DNA of 64,000 bases from Calditrichia bacterium (GCA_028284445.1 JANQRS010000069.1:81123-145122); one strand, 5' to 3'; counted from the stretch's first letter, positions 1 to 10,345 are shown. The notes: a model not told the origin generated them from the letters alone. Translations and numbers: made by a program.

Positions 1-914
1 GGTGTCGCGCTAAAGGTACCGCCGCGGCGGCTATCCCTGTTAGTGTTAACTGCCAGGCGACCACTACTGAGAACCGGTTCAATTCGAACACGTCCGTCTA
101 CCTGGTTATCAAGGCCGTCAACAATTCGATTGTGGATTTCGAAAATGCTTTCGGAGTTCCACATGTTGTTTTGAGCAAGAATGTCTTTGGACGATTGATT
201 ATAAAAATCCACCTCAAAGTTATTGAAAATCTGGTTCAGCCCACGTGATCCCTGCGGATTGCTGCTAATGCTGCCGAAGTCCGGTTGCGAGCGGTCAAAA
301 ACGATGACCCCATTTGTATTCTGGGTAATGATACAGCCTTCCAAGATCGGATAGGCTGCCAATTCACAGGAGAGCCCGGCATAGCCGTTACCCATCAAAA
401 TAGAATTGGATATTCTCGGACGAGCATGGATTTCAGCGCTGAGGCCGGCATAAAAATTGAATTGCAGTTCGGAGTTGCTTATTTCCGGTGAGCTGCCATA
501 ACAGGTGACGCCTTTATACCCATATTCAACTGTGACATGGTCGAAAACAGATGTTTCGTTGAGATTCTTGAAAATAATACCGTACCAATCACCCATTTGC
601 GGACTGGGCCGGCTGGAGATGAAGCGAATTTTTTGGTCTGTCGTGCCCTTGGCAATCAGTTTACCAAGTACGGTAATTTCGATCCGTTCTCGGTCAATGC
701 CTTTACCGCTTTTGTCTCTATTGGCTTTGATGACGATGCGTGTGCCCGGCTCGATTGATAAAGTGACGCCCTTTTGAATGGTGATATCACCGTCGATGCG
801 GACGTAGTCTGACCAGCGTGAATCAGCCGTGATCTTACCGCGTATGGGTTTTGCAGTTTGGGCATGGATCATAAATGAAACTGCCATCAATATGATCGCG
901 ACAAAAATTCTCAC
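1..914 (-). CDS. Secreted right-handed beta-helix protein, 3' end outside window
   Basis: An open frame of 304 codons starts at a GTG (914) with GGAGG about 8 bases upstream and reads without a stop to the left edge, so the C-terminus is missing. The first ~18 residues (VRIFVAIILMAVSFMIHA) form a signal peptide. The rest shows the short hydrophobic/asparagine-rich repeats of a right-handed parallel beta-helix, such as GDITIQKGVTLSIEPGTRI and PEISNSELQFN. A stretch like VLGKLIAKGTTDQKIRFIS is common in surface beta-helix proteins of the FCB group. I infer an exported surface or secreted protein. No catalytic residues are recognisable and the substrate is unknown. A C-terminal sorting signal could lie off the edge. 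Confidence 0.8.
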   Translation of the reverse strand, partial: MRIFVAIILMAVSFMIHAQTAKPIRGKITADSRWSDYVRIDGDITIQKGVTLSIEPGTRIVIKANRDKSGKGIDRERIEITVLGKLIAKGTTDQKIRFISSRPSPQMGDWYGIIFKNLNETSVFDHVTVEYGYKGVTCYGSSPEISNSELQFNFYAGLSAEIHARPRISNSILMGNGYAGLSCELAAYPILEGCIITQNTNGVIVFDRSQPDFGSISSNPQGSRGLNQIFNNFEVDFYNQSSKDILAQNNMWNSESIFEIHNRIVDGLDNQVDGRVRIEPVLSSGRLAVNTNRDSRRGGTFSAT

Positions 915-1056
915 GCTGCTGCCTCCACATAACATAAAAGAACGTCAATAACCTTAATCAATTTAAGGCCTTATGTCAATGGAGGCAAAATTTAAATTTA
1001 TAAAATATTGAAGAGATGAATGTTAGGTGAGAGGTGTTAGGGGAGAAGGGGCCGCT

Positions 1057-1085
1057 GTTCGTTGACCGATCAGCGGACAACGAAC
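1057..1085. repeat. Inverted repeat downstream of cheA and upstream of the beta-helix gene
   Basis: Arms GTTCGTTG and CAACGAAC (8 bp, perfect) enclose 13 nt. A second, mutually exclusive pairing CCGCTG/CAGCGG overlaps it. It lies just past the stop of the CheA-like gene read on the minus strand. No T-run follows on either strand, so an intrinsic terminator is not supported. Confidence 0.4.
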
Positions 1086-1101
1086 AACGGGCAACGATTT
1101 G

Positions 1102-4100
1102 CTATTGCTTGTATTCTATGAACTTCTCAACCTGATCGAAGAGCTCACGGTCCTTGAAGGGCTTCACGATGTAAGAGTCGGCGCCGAGCTCGGTGGTCAA
1201 TTGACGGAAATTCTCGCCGGCGCGACCGGTTAGTACGATTATCGGAAAGGAACCGAAGCGTTGATCATACCGCAAGGTTTCGATGAGTTCGTAACCGGAA
1301 AGTTTGGGCATTTCGAGGTCCGTTACCATGATATCAAATTCTTGCTTGTTCAGGAGCTCGAGTGCTTCGTAACCATTGCGGGCGGTTTCTGTGACAAAGC
1401 CTTTCTGCATCAAGAGACTGCTAAGGTATTTGCGGATGCTCAGGGAATCATCAACTACCAATGCGATCGGTTTGCGGCCTTCAACACGCTTCTTGCGGCG
1501 CTTTTGCTTGGAGAAACCGGTTGTCTTGGTATTGCGGCTGGTGATGTCGATCGTATGGGCAGTTTGACTACTGGAGTCGCTAACCACACCTTTCTGGATA
1601 TCGCCAACGATCTGCGGAATATCCAGGACCAGCACCACCTGGCCGTCCGCCATGATTGAGCCACCGGAGATATACTTGAGGCGACGTAGGCCCGGTCCAA
1701 GCGATTTAATGAGGATTTCCTCGCGACGAATGATCTTATCGACAAGAAGCGCAACGCGATTGCCTTCGTCCTGGACCATTACCACCGGATAATTGCCGGG
1801 GGCTGAAATCAGGCGTTCACGGATATCTTTCATTTTCAGCAAATGACTGAGCTGAACAACCGGAATCTGATTTTCACGATAGGAGATATAGTATTTGTCA
1901 TCTTCTTCCTGCAGATCTTCAACGCCAACGTTGAGCGTTTCCTCCACCTGCATCAGGGGAATAGAATAGACATGACCGTTAACATCTACCAACATGCTTT
2001 GGATAACCGAGAGTGAAATCGGGACACGAATACTGAAACGGGTGCCTTTGCCGAATTCGCTGCTGACGCGAACATCGCCTTTTGCCTTTTCAATCTGTGT
2101 CTTGACAGCATCGAGCCCAACGCCGCGTCCGGAAACCAGCGTGGTTTCAGATGCGGTTGAAAAGCCCGGGGCAAAGAGATAGTCGTATAGTTCCGGCGTG
2201 CTGAGGGCATCTGCCTCCGCCTGCGTTGCCAGACCTTTCGCCACAATCGTTTCACGAACCTTTAGCGGGTTGATGCCGCGGCCATCGTCAGTGATTTCGA
2301 TGATAACCTGGTTGCGATCCTGGGAGGCTTTGATTTCAAGCAGGCCGTCTTCGCTTTTGCCAACTGCCTTGCGTTCGACCTTGGTTTCGAGGCCATGATC
2401 GATCGAGTTCCGCACGATATGGAGAATTGGTTCGTAAAGATCATCGACGAGAGTACGATCGAGCTCGGTGTTCTCACCTTTCAATACCAAGCGAATCTTT
2501 TTCTTCAATTGCTTGGCGAGGTCACGAATTGGCCGGTGGAAGCGCTGGAATAGCAAATTGATTGGTACCAGGCGCGCCTGCATGATTTCATCAAGCAATT
2601 CGTTGCTAAGCTTGTTGAGTTTCTGCAGGTTCTCGTCATAGCTTTTGGAGTTTTCCTTCAGCGTTAGATTGATGGAAGTGACTTCATCCTGCATGGCTTT
2701 CACATTTTGCAATACCCGCTGCAGGCTCTCGATCTGGTTTTTGACAGATTCGCTTGCGCCGGGTTGCTGATCGCTGAAGGCCGAGATTGTATCCTGAAGC
2801 CGCTTTTCTTCCCGAAGAATGGTATTGAGAAAGTCTTCTGTATCGCGGAACATCTTCAGGTTGGAGTTCAGCAGCGGCATATAGTTTTTCAGGCGGTCCA
2901 GCTGATTCTTGAATTGGTTATTGCTGATGACCAATTCTGCAGCAACATTCAAGAGATGGTTCATTTTGTTGATATTAAGGCGCAGGTACGCATCTTTACG
3001 AGTGCCCTTGTCTTCCTGCAACTTCGCAGCTGCTGCAAGTTCTTCTTCATCGACTGCCGGCACATTAATATCGCTCTTGCTGTAGTCTTTCAGCTTCGCA
3101 ATAACTTGATTGAAATTCTTTGGCGTTTCTACAGCATTCTGGCGGAAGCCTTCGAGCATATGACCAATCTCATCAACAACTTCAAAAAGCGTATCAAAGA
3201 GTTTGCCATCGAGGGGCTGATTGTTTTTAATCTTTTGTTCAAGAATGTCTTCGCAAACATGAGAGACTGCCTCGATGCGCTTGGCGTAAACCATGCCAGA
3301 TGACCCCTTCAGGGTGTGCATGCAGCGCATCAGGTGTTGCTGCAGATCAGCACTGGCCGGATCTTTCTCCAGTTTCATTAACAGGTAGCCAATATCTTCC
3401 AGCTGCTCTCGCGCTTCCTGGCTATAAATCTCCAGCACCTGTGGATTGGGCCGCGGGCGATCTTCAGGATCGTCAGTCTCAGAGGAAAAAGAAATTTCTG
3501 TATCTTCATCCGCAGTCAGGTTGGCAGTGACATCATCAATTAAGTCAGCCGTATCTAACAGGGTAGGGGTCTTCAGGGTGTCATAAATCGATACGTCGTC
3601 GTCCGCCGATGGAGCTGCCGCAACCTCTTCCTCTGCTGTGTCTGCTTCCGCAAATGGCGGATTGCTCAGGCGGCCATTTTCAATGAGTTGTTCGATGTTT
3701 TGTTCGACTTCTTCGTATAGGTCTTCCTTCACTGCATGGCTGAAAGTCAGTTCACGAATTACAAGCATCGCGCGACGCGTGGTATGAATAACATCTTTCA
3801 GCTCGGTGATCTGCTTTTGAATGACCAGTTCAAAGATGCGCTCCATGCGATCGGTAATGTCTGCTATCTCGCTGATGCCGAGCATTTTCGCGGCACCGCG
3901 GACGTCGTGCACGGCACGTTCAATCTCCTGAAGCGCTTCCTTGTCATAGGTGAACTTGGAGAGATTCGTCAGATTCTTTTCAATAACGTCAAAATTATTG
4001 CTTACCTCGTTCTGAAAGATCTCCAGCAGTTCCGGATCCTGCTCCTTGAGGTGGATAAATCCTTCCAGCGCTGGTACCTCTTGCTGTGCTGAATCTTCAG

Positions 4101-6654
4101 CTTCAGAGGAGTCTGCCGCTGTCTCAATAACTTCCAGTACCTCGAGAGGAGGCGCTGCTTCCGGTTCAATACGCGCCTGGTCGATATATTCATTCAACTG
4201 CCGCAAAATGGGTGCTGCATCGCCGACATCGCCATCCAGGCGATGCTCCATTTCGACAACCATCGAATGAATGATGTCCAACAGAAGCGGCTCGGTGTTC
4301 AGTTTGTCGTTTTCGATCATATCGGTGAGGCTATCAAGGGGCTCTGCGATTTCGGCGATGGCGTCCTTGCTAACCATTTGCGCGGATCCACGCAAGGTGT
4401 GAGCGATAATGCCCATGCGATGCCAGGTGCTGGTGTCGTGCACGCTGCTGCGCAGACGCTCGATGCAGTCCTTGATTTCGGCGACATAATTTTTTGCCTC
4501 ATTGCGGAAGACCACTTCGATCTCGTCTTCTTCCTCTACCGGAGCGGCCGTGGTTTCTGCTTCGAGTGCGGCCGGAATGACCACCGTATTGAAGCGGTTC
4601 AGCAAAGCTTCGCTGTCGACGGTTTCACTGCTGCTGAGGTTCAGGCGAAGCAGTTCCAGACATTCAAGGATCTTTTCGGAAAAACCTTCGCTATCATCTA
4701 CGGACGCAGCTTCAAATTTGGACAAAGTATGCTGCATTTCGCGAGCCAGAGCGGCGTTGTTATGATCGTTGATCAGATCGCTGCTTCTTTCAACTTCCAC
4801 CAGCAAATTGGATAACTCACCGGTCATCAGATTGCCGATTTCAGCAGGATCATTAATGATGTTGTTCTTGAGCAACTCGATGCGGCGATGAATGACTTCC
4901 TGAACAGCCTCGCTGGATTCGCCAAGGCTAACTTCTTCAGCTGAAACTGTTGGGGCTTCAACCGCTCCAATACTTGCCAGTTTCGACAGGCGTTCCCGCC
5001 ATGCATCCGCCTCAACATCAACCATGTCGCTGCTCCAATCATCGATCATATCCGCAACGCGATTACGATGGCTGAACTTGGCGTCCGCAAATTCGATGGA
5101 GGCAAGGTAGCCGTGCAATGAACGCATGGCGTCACCAACTGCCGGTAGCTCCAGCAGGTTGCTCCAGTATGAGAAGTTGTCAAAGGTTGGTTCGAGAATC
5201 GGCAATGCTTCATTGGCCGGATGATTCCGCACAAAGTCGCTGACTTTACGCATCGCACGCTCAGCGACATCCGCAAATGCATCATTGTCAATCGCAATTT
5301 CATCTGTGGACGGCTGCGGGGCTGCTTCCGCCGGAACGACATGGTTGTCCAATGTTACCAGAAGTGCCTCAATATTATCTGTTGGGGCGTCACCGTTGCT
5401 TTCCAGGGCAGCGTCGACATAATGCGGCAGCTCTTCAAACAGCGCATTGAGCGCCGGCTTGAAATCCGAATCAAGGGCTTGCGTACCCGCGCTGAGGCCG
5501 CTATGAATTGCCAAAAGCCGTTCAGCAGCCATTTCAATGCCGGTATAGGAGTGAATCTGTCCGAGATCGCGCAGGCCTTTGAGGCTTTCCTCGAGCTTGT
5601 CAAGCTGTTTGGTGGTGACCTTTTTACGGATACGCGTAATGCAATCGCCAATTTCACTGTGATAGGAGGTGATTTCGCCAACGATATAATCGCGCAGGAA
5701 TTTCCGGCGATCCCGTTCTTCGTCACTGATCTCCGGCGTGAGATTAAATGCTGCTTCGCCCGCTTCCACTTTTTCAACCAGCTCATCCAGTTCAGACGGT
5801 GCGTCCACGCCGCTTTCTTCCGCTGTGGCCTCGAATTCCGCTTCGACCTGGTCAAACATCGCTTCCATTGTCGGTTCTGCTTCTTCCGCCTGTACGGCAT
5901 CCGGATCAAAGAATCCGACGACGTCTGCGGTATCATTTTCCAGCATGGCGGCAAAGAGAGCACTCCACTCTTTCAATTTCTCGCGATGTCCGGCCATAAA
6001 TGCTTCCATCTGCTGGGGAGAGGTAGGGGCGCTTAATTCCTGGTGCAGGCTCTGAAACTCTGTTGCCTCGATGCTGCCCACCTGCATGGTGAAATTCAGG
6101 AGTTGACCGGGATCATTCACCAGTCTTTTTAGATAATCTGCAAATGGTGCCTGATTTTCTTCAGCAAGATTGACGCGATGGCGGGTGATTTCTTCCAGCA
6201 TGGCCTCGTGCTGGTAGCGGGCCAGATCAACGCTGTCCGGATCGTCATATTCCACCGCTTCCGGTGCAGGCGCGGGCTCGTTAATACCATTCATCACGAC
6301 CTTATCGGCACTCAGCATCTTTTGTAATTCTTCATCATCGTGCAGGAAAACCTGAAAGATCTCCAGAAAGTCGCGCGATAATTCCGGGATTTTGCCGATA
6401 GCGCTATCCGGCGTCAGGTTGTTCAGATGTTCAAGAACATCTGAAAAGAAAATGGCAAGGTCGCTGGTATGGGTAGAACCAGCAAGTTTTTCAATATTAT
6501 CCTGTGCGTGATCTTCTTCATGGAGAAAATCAACGAGACGCGTGAGACACTTTTTCTCTTCCTGATTATACTGCTCGCTGCTATCGTTGCTGATTTTTGA
6601 GAGCAGTTGAGAGAAGTAAAATGTTTCGTAATCAACAGGAATATTTGGCTTCAT
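1102..6654 (-). CDS. cheA: ChpA/PilL-like hybrid CheA kinase with multiple Hpt domains
   Basis: A chemosensory histidine kinase of about 1850 residues, the signalling core of the operon. Clear Hpt H-boxes are AHTLRGSAQM (His752), VHDVRGAAKM (His916) and MHTLKGSSGM (His1113). Further N-terminal helical modules look like degenerate Hpt domains, separated by acidic linkers. Next come a dimerisation helix pair, a CheA ATPase (N box LHIVRNSIDHGLE, G1 DDGRGI, G2 SGRGVGLDAV), a CheW-like domain, and a C-terminal receiver with Asp1779 (VTDLEMP), Thr in VLTGR and Lys in IVKPF. I chose the ATG at 6654. A GTG 12 codons upstream lacks a ribosome site. The architecture matches ChpA/PilL of twitching or surface-sensing systems, or FrzE, more than a flagellar CheA. 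It is the last gene of the operon; no CheB or CheR is in view. Confidence 0.93.
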   Translation of the reverse strand: MKPNIPVDYETFYFSQLLSKISNDSSEQYNQEEKKCLTRLVDFLHEEDHAQDNIEKLAGSTHTSDLAIFFSDVLEHLNNLTPDSAIGKIPELSRDFLEIFQVFLHDDEELQKMLSADKVVMNGINEPAPAPEAVEYDDPDSVDLARYQHEAMLEEITRHRVNLAEENQAPFADYLKRLVNDPGQLLNFTMQVGSIEATEFQSLHQELSAPTSPQQMEAFMAGHREKLKEWSALFAAMLENDTADVVGFFDPDAVQAEEAEPTMEAMFDQVEAEFEATAEESGVDAPSELDELVEKVEAGEAAFNLTPEISDEERDRRKFLRDYIVGEITSYHSEIGDCITRIRKKVTTKQLDKLEESLKGLRDLGQIHSYTGIEMAAERLLAIHSGLSAGTQALDSDFKPALNALFEELPHYVDAALESNGDAPTDNIEALLVTLDNHVVPAEAAPQPSTDEIAIDNDAFADVAERAMRKVSDFVRNHPANEALPILEPTFDNFSYWSNLLELPAVGDAMRSLHGYLASIEFADAKFSHRNRVADMIDDWSSDMVDVEADAWRERLSKLASIGAVEAPTVSAEEVSLGESSEAVQEVIHRRIELLKNNIINDPAEIGNLMTGELSNLLVEVERSSDLINDHNNAALAREMQHTLSKFEAASVDDSEGFSEKILECLELLRLNLSSSETVDSEALLNRFNTVVIPAALEAETTAAPVEEEDEIEVVFRNEAKNYVAEIKDCIERLRSSVHDTSTWHRMGIIAHTLRGSAQMVSKDAIAEIAEPLDSLTDMIENDKLNTEPLLLDIIHSMVVEMEHRLDGDVGDAAPILRQLNEYIDQARIEPEAAPPLEVLEVIETAADSSEAEDSAQQEVPALEGFIHLKEQDPELLEIFQNEVSNNFDVIEKNLTNLSKFTYDKEALQEIERAVHDVRGAAKMLGISEIADITDRMERIFELVIQKQITELKDVIHTTRRAMLVIRELTFSHAVKEDLYEEVEQNIEQLIENGRLSNPPFAEADTAEEEVAAAPSADDDVSIYDTLKTPTLLDTADLIDDVTANLTADEDTEISFSSETDDPEDRPRPNPQVLEIYSQEAREQLEDIGYLLMKLEKDPASADLQQHLMRCMHTLKGSSGMVYAKRIEAVSHVCEDILEQKIKNNQPLDGKLFDTLFEVVDEIGHMLEGFRQNAVETPKNFNQVIAKLKDYSKSDINVPAVDEEELAAAAKLQEDKGTRKDAYLRLNINKMNHLLNVAAELVISNNQFKNQLDRLKNYMPLLNSNLKMFRDTEDFLNTILREEKRLQDTISAFSDQQPGASESVKNQIESLQRVLQNVKAMQDEVTSINLTLKENSKSYDENLQKLNKLSNELLDEIMQARLVPINLLFQRFHRPIRDLAKQLKKKIRLVLKGENTELDRTLVDDLYEPILHIVRNSIDHGLETKVERKAVGKSEDGLLEIKASQDRNQVIIEITDDGRGINPLKVRETIVAKGLATQAEADALSTPELYDYLFAPGFSTASETTLVSGRGVGLDAVKTQIEKAKGDVRVSSEFGKGTRFSIRVPISLSVIQSMLVDVNGHVYSIPLMQVEETLNVGVEDLQEEDDKYYISYRENQIPVVQLSHLLKMKDIRERLISAPGNYPVVMVQDEGNRVALLVDKIIRREEILIKSLGPGLRRLKYISGGSIMADGQVVLVLDIPQIVGDIQKGVVSDSSSQTAHTIDITSRNTKTTGFSKQKRRKKRVEGRKPIALVVDDSLSIRKYLSSLLMQKGFVTETARNGYEALELLNKQEFDIMVTDLEMPKLSGYELIETLRYDQRFGSFPIIVLTGRAGENFRQLTTELGADSYIVKPFKDRELFDQVEKFIEYKQ

Positions 6655-6743
6655 ATGACAACCTGAAATTAAGTTTAGTGTTTTGAGCACTTCAAACCGA
6701 GCCCGGCCTATATAGGCAGTCGGGACTCAAATTCTGTACCTGA

Positions 6744-8615
6744 TCAACCGATCTTTTTCTCTTTTTGATGGACGTTATTTGTGCTGAGGCGAAACTTGTG
6801 TACAGCGGTATTCAGCCTTTGCGACAATTTCTCCATCTGCTCAGCGAGATTGCGCGATACCCGCGCACCGCTGGCTGTTTCCTGGGCTATTGTTGCTGTG
6901 CGCTTCATAGCTTCTGCAATATCAGAACTTGCTTTGGTTTGTTGCTGAAATGTCCCCGATATTTCGGTGATAGATTGTGATGAATCTTGCACCATCTCGA
7001 TAATTTCTTTGAGCGCCGTACCTGCTTCATCCACAAAACGCGTTCCTTTTTCTACCTCATCGGTGCCATGTTCCATCGCCATGACCGCTTCGCTGGTGCC
7101 GGCCTGAATGGTTTCAATTAGCGCCGCAATGTCTTTGGCGGCCTGACTGGAGCGTTCAGCAAGAATTCTGACTTCATCAGCAACCACTGCAAATCCGCGT
7201 CCGGCTTCACCGGCCCGTGCTGCCTCTATGGTGGCATTTAATGCCAGCAGGTTGGTGCGATTGGCGATATCGCTGATCACTTCTATGATTTCACCAATTT
7301 CAACAGAGCTTTCGCCGAGAGCGCGTACGCGTCGCGCTGTTTCCTGCACGCGCTCGCGGATCCGGTGCATGCCTTCAATCGATTTTTTCACAACTTCTGT
7401 GCCGCCGCGCGCAACCTGTGAAGCACGCCGCGCAGAATCGGCCGCCTGTGAGGTCCGCACGTTTGCATATTTCAAAATCTCCGCCATTTCCTTCGCTGCG
7501 GTATAGGTACCTTCAATTTCCTTGGCCTGCGTATCGGCACCGCGGGACATGCTTTCAGTATTTGTGGAAATTTCCCGCGTTGAGCTGGCGATATGGTCTG
7601 AAGCGCTCTTCACATCGCGGATAAGTTTCGACAGTTCGGCAACCATCAGGTTGAAGGAGTCCGCCAGGGCACCAAGGGTATCAGCTGTGACTTCCGCACT
7701 GACTGTAAAGTCGCCATCGGCAGCAGCCGACACAATGCGCAATAAGCTGGTGATGTTGTTTTGCAGGCGATCCCGATCTGCTTCCGATTCAATCAGCCCT
7801 TCGAGACGTTCAAGCATCACGTTGAGTGCATGACCGATTTTCTCCAGTTCGTCCTGGGTTCGCATTTCCAGGCGCAAATCGTAGTTCCCTTCGCCCACCT
7901 TATTGACAAAATCGACGTAGCGATCAATTGGCTGGGTAATCATGCGCGCCATGAAGAAGGAGATCAAACCGCTGAGCAGCACCCCGAGGAGTGCAAAAAT
8001 CACAAAACGCCAGATGAAATCCGGCTTCTGCGCTTCAATCTTCTCGCGTTCCATATCGGCTCGCACGTAGGCGACTGGCTGTCCGAGATCATTAAATACA
8101 GAGGCAAAGGCGGATGTGATGACAGGACCGCCTTCATTGAGCGGATAATCACTCTCGCTGAGAACGGGTGCTGCTGCATTTTGCTGGGACAAACGGCGAA
8201 TTTCTGTGGGAATGGTAAAAGAGATGTTGTCGCTGGCATATGTTGTAGCCGAAGCGAAGTTGACAATTTCCGTTTCCGCCGGATTAAGGGTGAAGACCCA
8301 AAAACTTACCGGCAGATCCTGACCTGCCCTGGGATTGAGATAAGATTGGTGAACGGCATCGACGCGGCTTTTGACTGCCATATATTGCACGCTGCGGCGA
8401 TCGTATTGTTGATTTTTAACATATTCAATGTCGGCACCGCTGATTGTTCCGGCCAGGGTCAATGCGGCAGAAGACAGGCGGTCATTGGCCATTTTATCAA
8501 CGGCTGATTCGCCGCTGCTGGAGAACAATCCGGCAATAAAGAACGCCAAAATTGTACTAACTGCCGCCAGTATGAAGAAGAACTTCTTGTGAAGCCCGAG
8601 AAAGTCTTTGGTCAT
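6744..8615 (-). CDS. Methyl-accepting chemotaxis protein (transmembrane receptor)
   Basis: A 623-residue receptor. It has TM1 (about 9-30), a periplasmic sensor region of ~170 residues, TM2 (about 203-225), a HAMP domain (~225-280), a second HAMP-like segment (~290-340) and the long coiled-coil signalling domain. The hairpin tip is intact (ISDIANRTNLLALNATIEAA, then GRGFAVVADEVR), which is the CheA/CheW contact site. No C-terminal CheR-tethering pentapeptide is seen. The start has GGGAG five bases upstream, and the gene begins 12 bases after cheW ends. The ligand is not predictable. In Chp-like systems the cognate receptor (PilJ) monitors type IV pili; that parallel is inference. Confidence 0.93.
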   Translation of the reverse strand: MTKDFLGLHKKFFFILAAVSTILAFFIAGLFSSSGESAVDKMANDRLSSAALTLAGTISGADIEYVKNQQYDRRSVQYMAVKSRVDAVHQSYLNPRAGQDLPVSFWVFTLNPAETEIVNFASATTYASDNISFTIPTEIRRLSQQNAAAPVLSESDYPLNEGGPVITSAFASVFNDLGQPVAYVRADMEREKIEAQKPDFIWRFVIFALLGVLLSGLISFFMARMITQPIDRYVDFVNKVGEGNYDLRLEMRTQDELEKIGHALNVMLERLEGLIESEADRDRLQNNITSLLRIVSAAADGDFTVSAEVTADTLGALADSFNLMVAELSKLIRDVKSASDHIASSTREISTNTESMSRGADTQAKEIEGTYTAAKEMAEILKYANVRTSQAADSARRASQVARGGTEVVKKSIEGMHRIRERVQETARRVRALGESSVEIGEIIEVISDIANRTNLLALNATIEAARAGEAGRGFAVVADEVRILAERSSQAAKDIAALIETIQAGTSEAVMAMEHGTDEVEKGTRFVDEAGTALKEIIEMVQDSSQSITEISGTFQQQTKASSDIAEAMKRTATIAQETASGARVSRNLAEQMEKLSQRLNTAVHKFRLSTNNVHQKEKKIG

Positions 8616-8627
8616 TTGGGCTCCCGG

Positions 8628-9107
8628 TTAAAAGTGTGCCAATATTTGTTCGGTTCCAAACAAGTTGTCAATGTCCAATATATGAATCTTGTTGCTTTGA
8701 TACTCTAAGATACCACGCAGCAATGCCTGCATTTCATTGCTGCTCTTGCCTTCTGCGTCCTCAATTTCGGCAGGGAGGCATTGCGCGATACTGTGAATCT
8801 TGTCCACCAACAGCCCGAGCGGGTAATGCTCCGGTGCATCGACCACGATGACCATATCATCTGATTGAATCGCTTTTGGGTGGAGACCAAGGATGACTGA
8901 GATATCTATCAGGGGAATAATTTCACCCCGGAGGTTAAAAACCCCGTAAAAGATGTCGTCGCTATTTGGAATCGGCGTAAAACGCGGCAAGGGAATTACT
9001 TCCCTTGAGCGTAAAATTTCGATGCCGAATAACGTGCCGGCGAGTTCAAATACAGAAAACCGCTCGACATCATCCAGATTTTGCTGCTGGCCATTCTGAC
9101 TTTCCAT
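8628..9107 (-). CDS. cheW: CheW-type coupling protein
   Basis: A single CheW domain of 159 residues that links the receptor to the CheA kinase in the cytoplasm. It shows the expected order: FSVFELAGTLFGIEILRSRE, then GVFNLRGEIIPLIDI, then GLLVDKIHSI, and a final ILDIDNLF strand. The start has AAAGG six bases upstream. It sits between the response regulator (47 bases) and the receptor gene (12 bases), which supports one transcript. It corresponds to PilI in Chp clusters. Confidence 0.95.
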   Translation of the reverse strand: MESQNGQQQNLDDVERFSVFELAGTLFGIEILRSREVIPLPRFTPIPNSDDIFYGVFNLRGEIIPLIDISVILGLHPKAIQSDDMVIVVDAPEHYPLGLLVDKIHSIAQCLPAEIEDAEGKSSNEMQALLRGILEYQSNKIHILDIDNLFGTEQILAHF

Positions 9108-9153
9108 ACAGCCTTTCTACCTGTTTGGAAGAGTACTTTCAGACTGCCTCTGT

Positions 9154-10278
9154 TTAGCGAATCAATTCCTTGATTTTGCCAACCAGTTCCTCATCCTTGA
9201 AAGGCTTCGGGATAAAATCGTCAGCGCCTAATTGCTTGGCCTTCGTCGTTTCCCGGGGTGTATCTTTTGCTGAGAGCATAACCACCGGAATATCTTTGCT
9301 GGCCTTTACTGCTTTTAGCACGTCGAGGCCATTGACATCCGACAGCATGATGTCGAGGATGATCAAATTCGGGGTGTTCTCGTCGAGGTAGCTAAGTGCT
9401 TCCTTGCCGGTTGCTACGGATACAATTTCATAATTTTCATTTTCCAGGGCAATCTCAACCATTTTACGAATAACGACGCTGTCATCAACAACCAGGATGG
9501 TCTCGGCTGTGGTGGTGGCCGCTTCCGCTACGTCCTGAACAGGCGGCGCGGACTGGGCAGCCGGTGCTGCAGCCGCTTCATCATCCAGGGCGCCAAGCAT
9601 ATCATCCAGCGCTTCCTCGGTCTCAGTCATTTCTTCGTCGAAGATGCTGCCGAGGTCAAAGTCAGGATTGCTGCTGTCTTCCTGCGCCGGGGGTGCTTCA
9701 ACTTCCGGCTCAGCAACATCAGCTTCTGCCGCAGGTGCGTCATTATCATCTTCCAGCAGATTTCCAATCAACTGGTCAAAGTCGTCTTCCGAGCCGGATG
9801 TATCATCTTCCAGCATGATTGTTTCTTCGTTCTCAAGATCGATAAAGGAGTCGTCATCAACGGCGTCTGTCAGATCAACCTCTGTTTCTTCCAGATCGTC
9901 AAAGCTATCCGCTTCCGGGAGCAGATCTTCTGCAGCAGAAATGATTTCCGGTTCTTCAGCGACTTCCGGTGCCGGCTCCGGCTCAACAGGCTCTTCGAAG
10001 ATTTCCGGTTCTTCAGCAACTTCTTCTACTACCGGCTCTTCTTCAACTTCCGGCGCTTCGGTAACGGCGCCATTGCCGGATACGGAGATCAGGTTCAACG
10101 TGGTCAGCTTTTCAAGAGTCGTAGTGACGTCGCCTTCCGGCATCTCAAGAAAATTAGCTATCGCCGTAGAATCCATCGCACCATCAACGGCAAAGAGGAT
10201 TTTCCACTCCGGAATTCGTAGTTTTACATCAAACACAACATCTTTCAACTGTTCTGATCTCACAAACGTTCGACTCAC
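9154..10278 (-). CDS. Response regulator: N-terminal wHTH-like domain, acidic linker, C-terminal receiver
   Basis: 374 residues, first gene of the chemosensory operon. The N-terminal ~70 residues (WKILFAVDGAMDSTAIANFL...) resemble the small winged-helix module found in PatA/PilG-like regulators. A strongly acidic Glu/Asp/Pro/Ala linker of about 170 residues follows. The receiver (about 258-374) has VVDDS acidic residues, phospho-acceptor Asp309 (ILDIMLS), Ser in VMLSAKD and Lys in IPKPF. It starts at a GTG with AGGAG eight bases upstream. It probably receives phosphate from the CheA-like kinase, but the output partner is unknown. The receiver is C-terminal, so it does not follow a standard receiver-then-effector layout. 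Confidence 0.85.
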   Translation of the reverse strand: MSRTFVRSEQLKDVVFDVKLRIPEWKILFAVDGAMDSTAIANFLEMPEGDVTTTLEKLTTLNLISVSGNGAVTEAPEVEEEPVVEEVAEEPEIFEEPVEPEPAPEVAEEPEIISAAEDLLPEADSFDDLEETEVDLTDAVDDDSFIDLENEETIMLEDDTSGSEDDFDQLIGNLLEDDNDAPAAEADVAEPEVEAPPAQEDSSNPDFDLGSIFDEEMTETEEALDDMLGALDDEAAAAPAAQSAPPVQDVAEAATTTAETILVVDDSVVIRKMVEIALENENYEIVSVATGKEALSYLDENTPNLIILDIMLSDVNGLDVLKAVKASKDIPVVMLSAKDTPRETTKAKQLGADDFIPKPFKDEELVGKIKELIR

Positions 10279-10345
10279 CTTTAGTACTCCTGTTACTTGT
10301 ATGAGGAAATGCTGGGGGCCCGGATTAATCTCTAGTACAATCGAA

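Noticed and set aside
1261..6036. Long plus-strand frames inside the CheA-like gene
   Set aside because: Antisense shadows of a gene with intact domains.
6673..6691. GTTTTGAGCAC-TTCAAAC near the cheA start, resembling the fad operator
   Set aside because: Only a partial match with altered spacing, lying inside coding or leader sequence of an unrelated operon.
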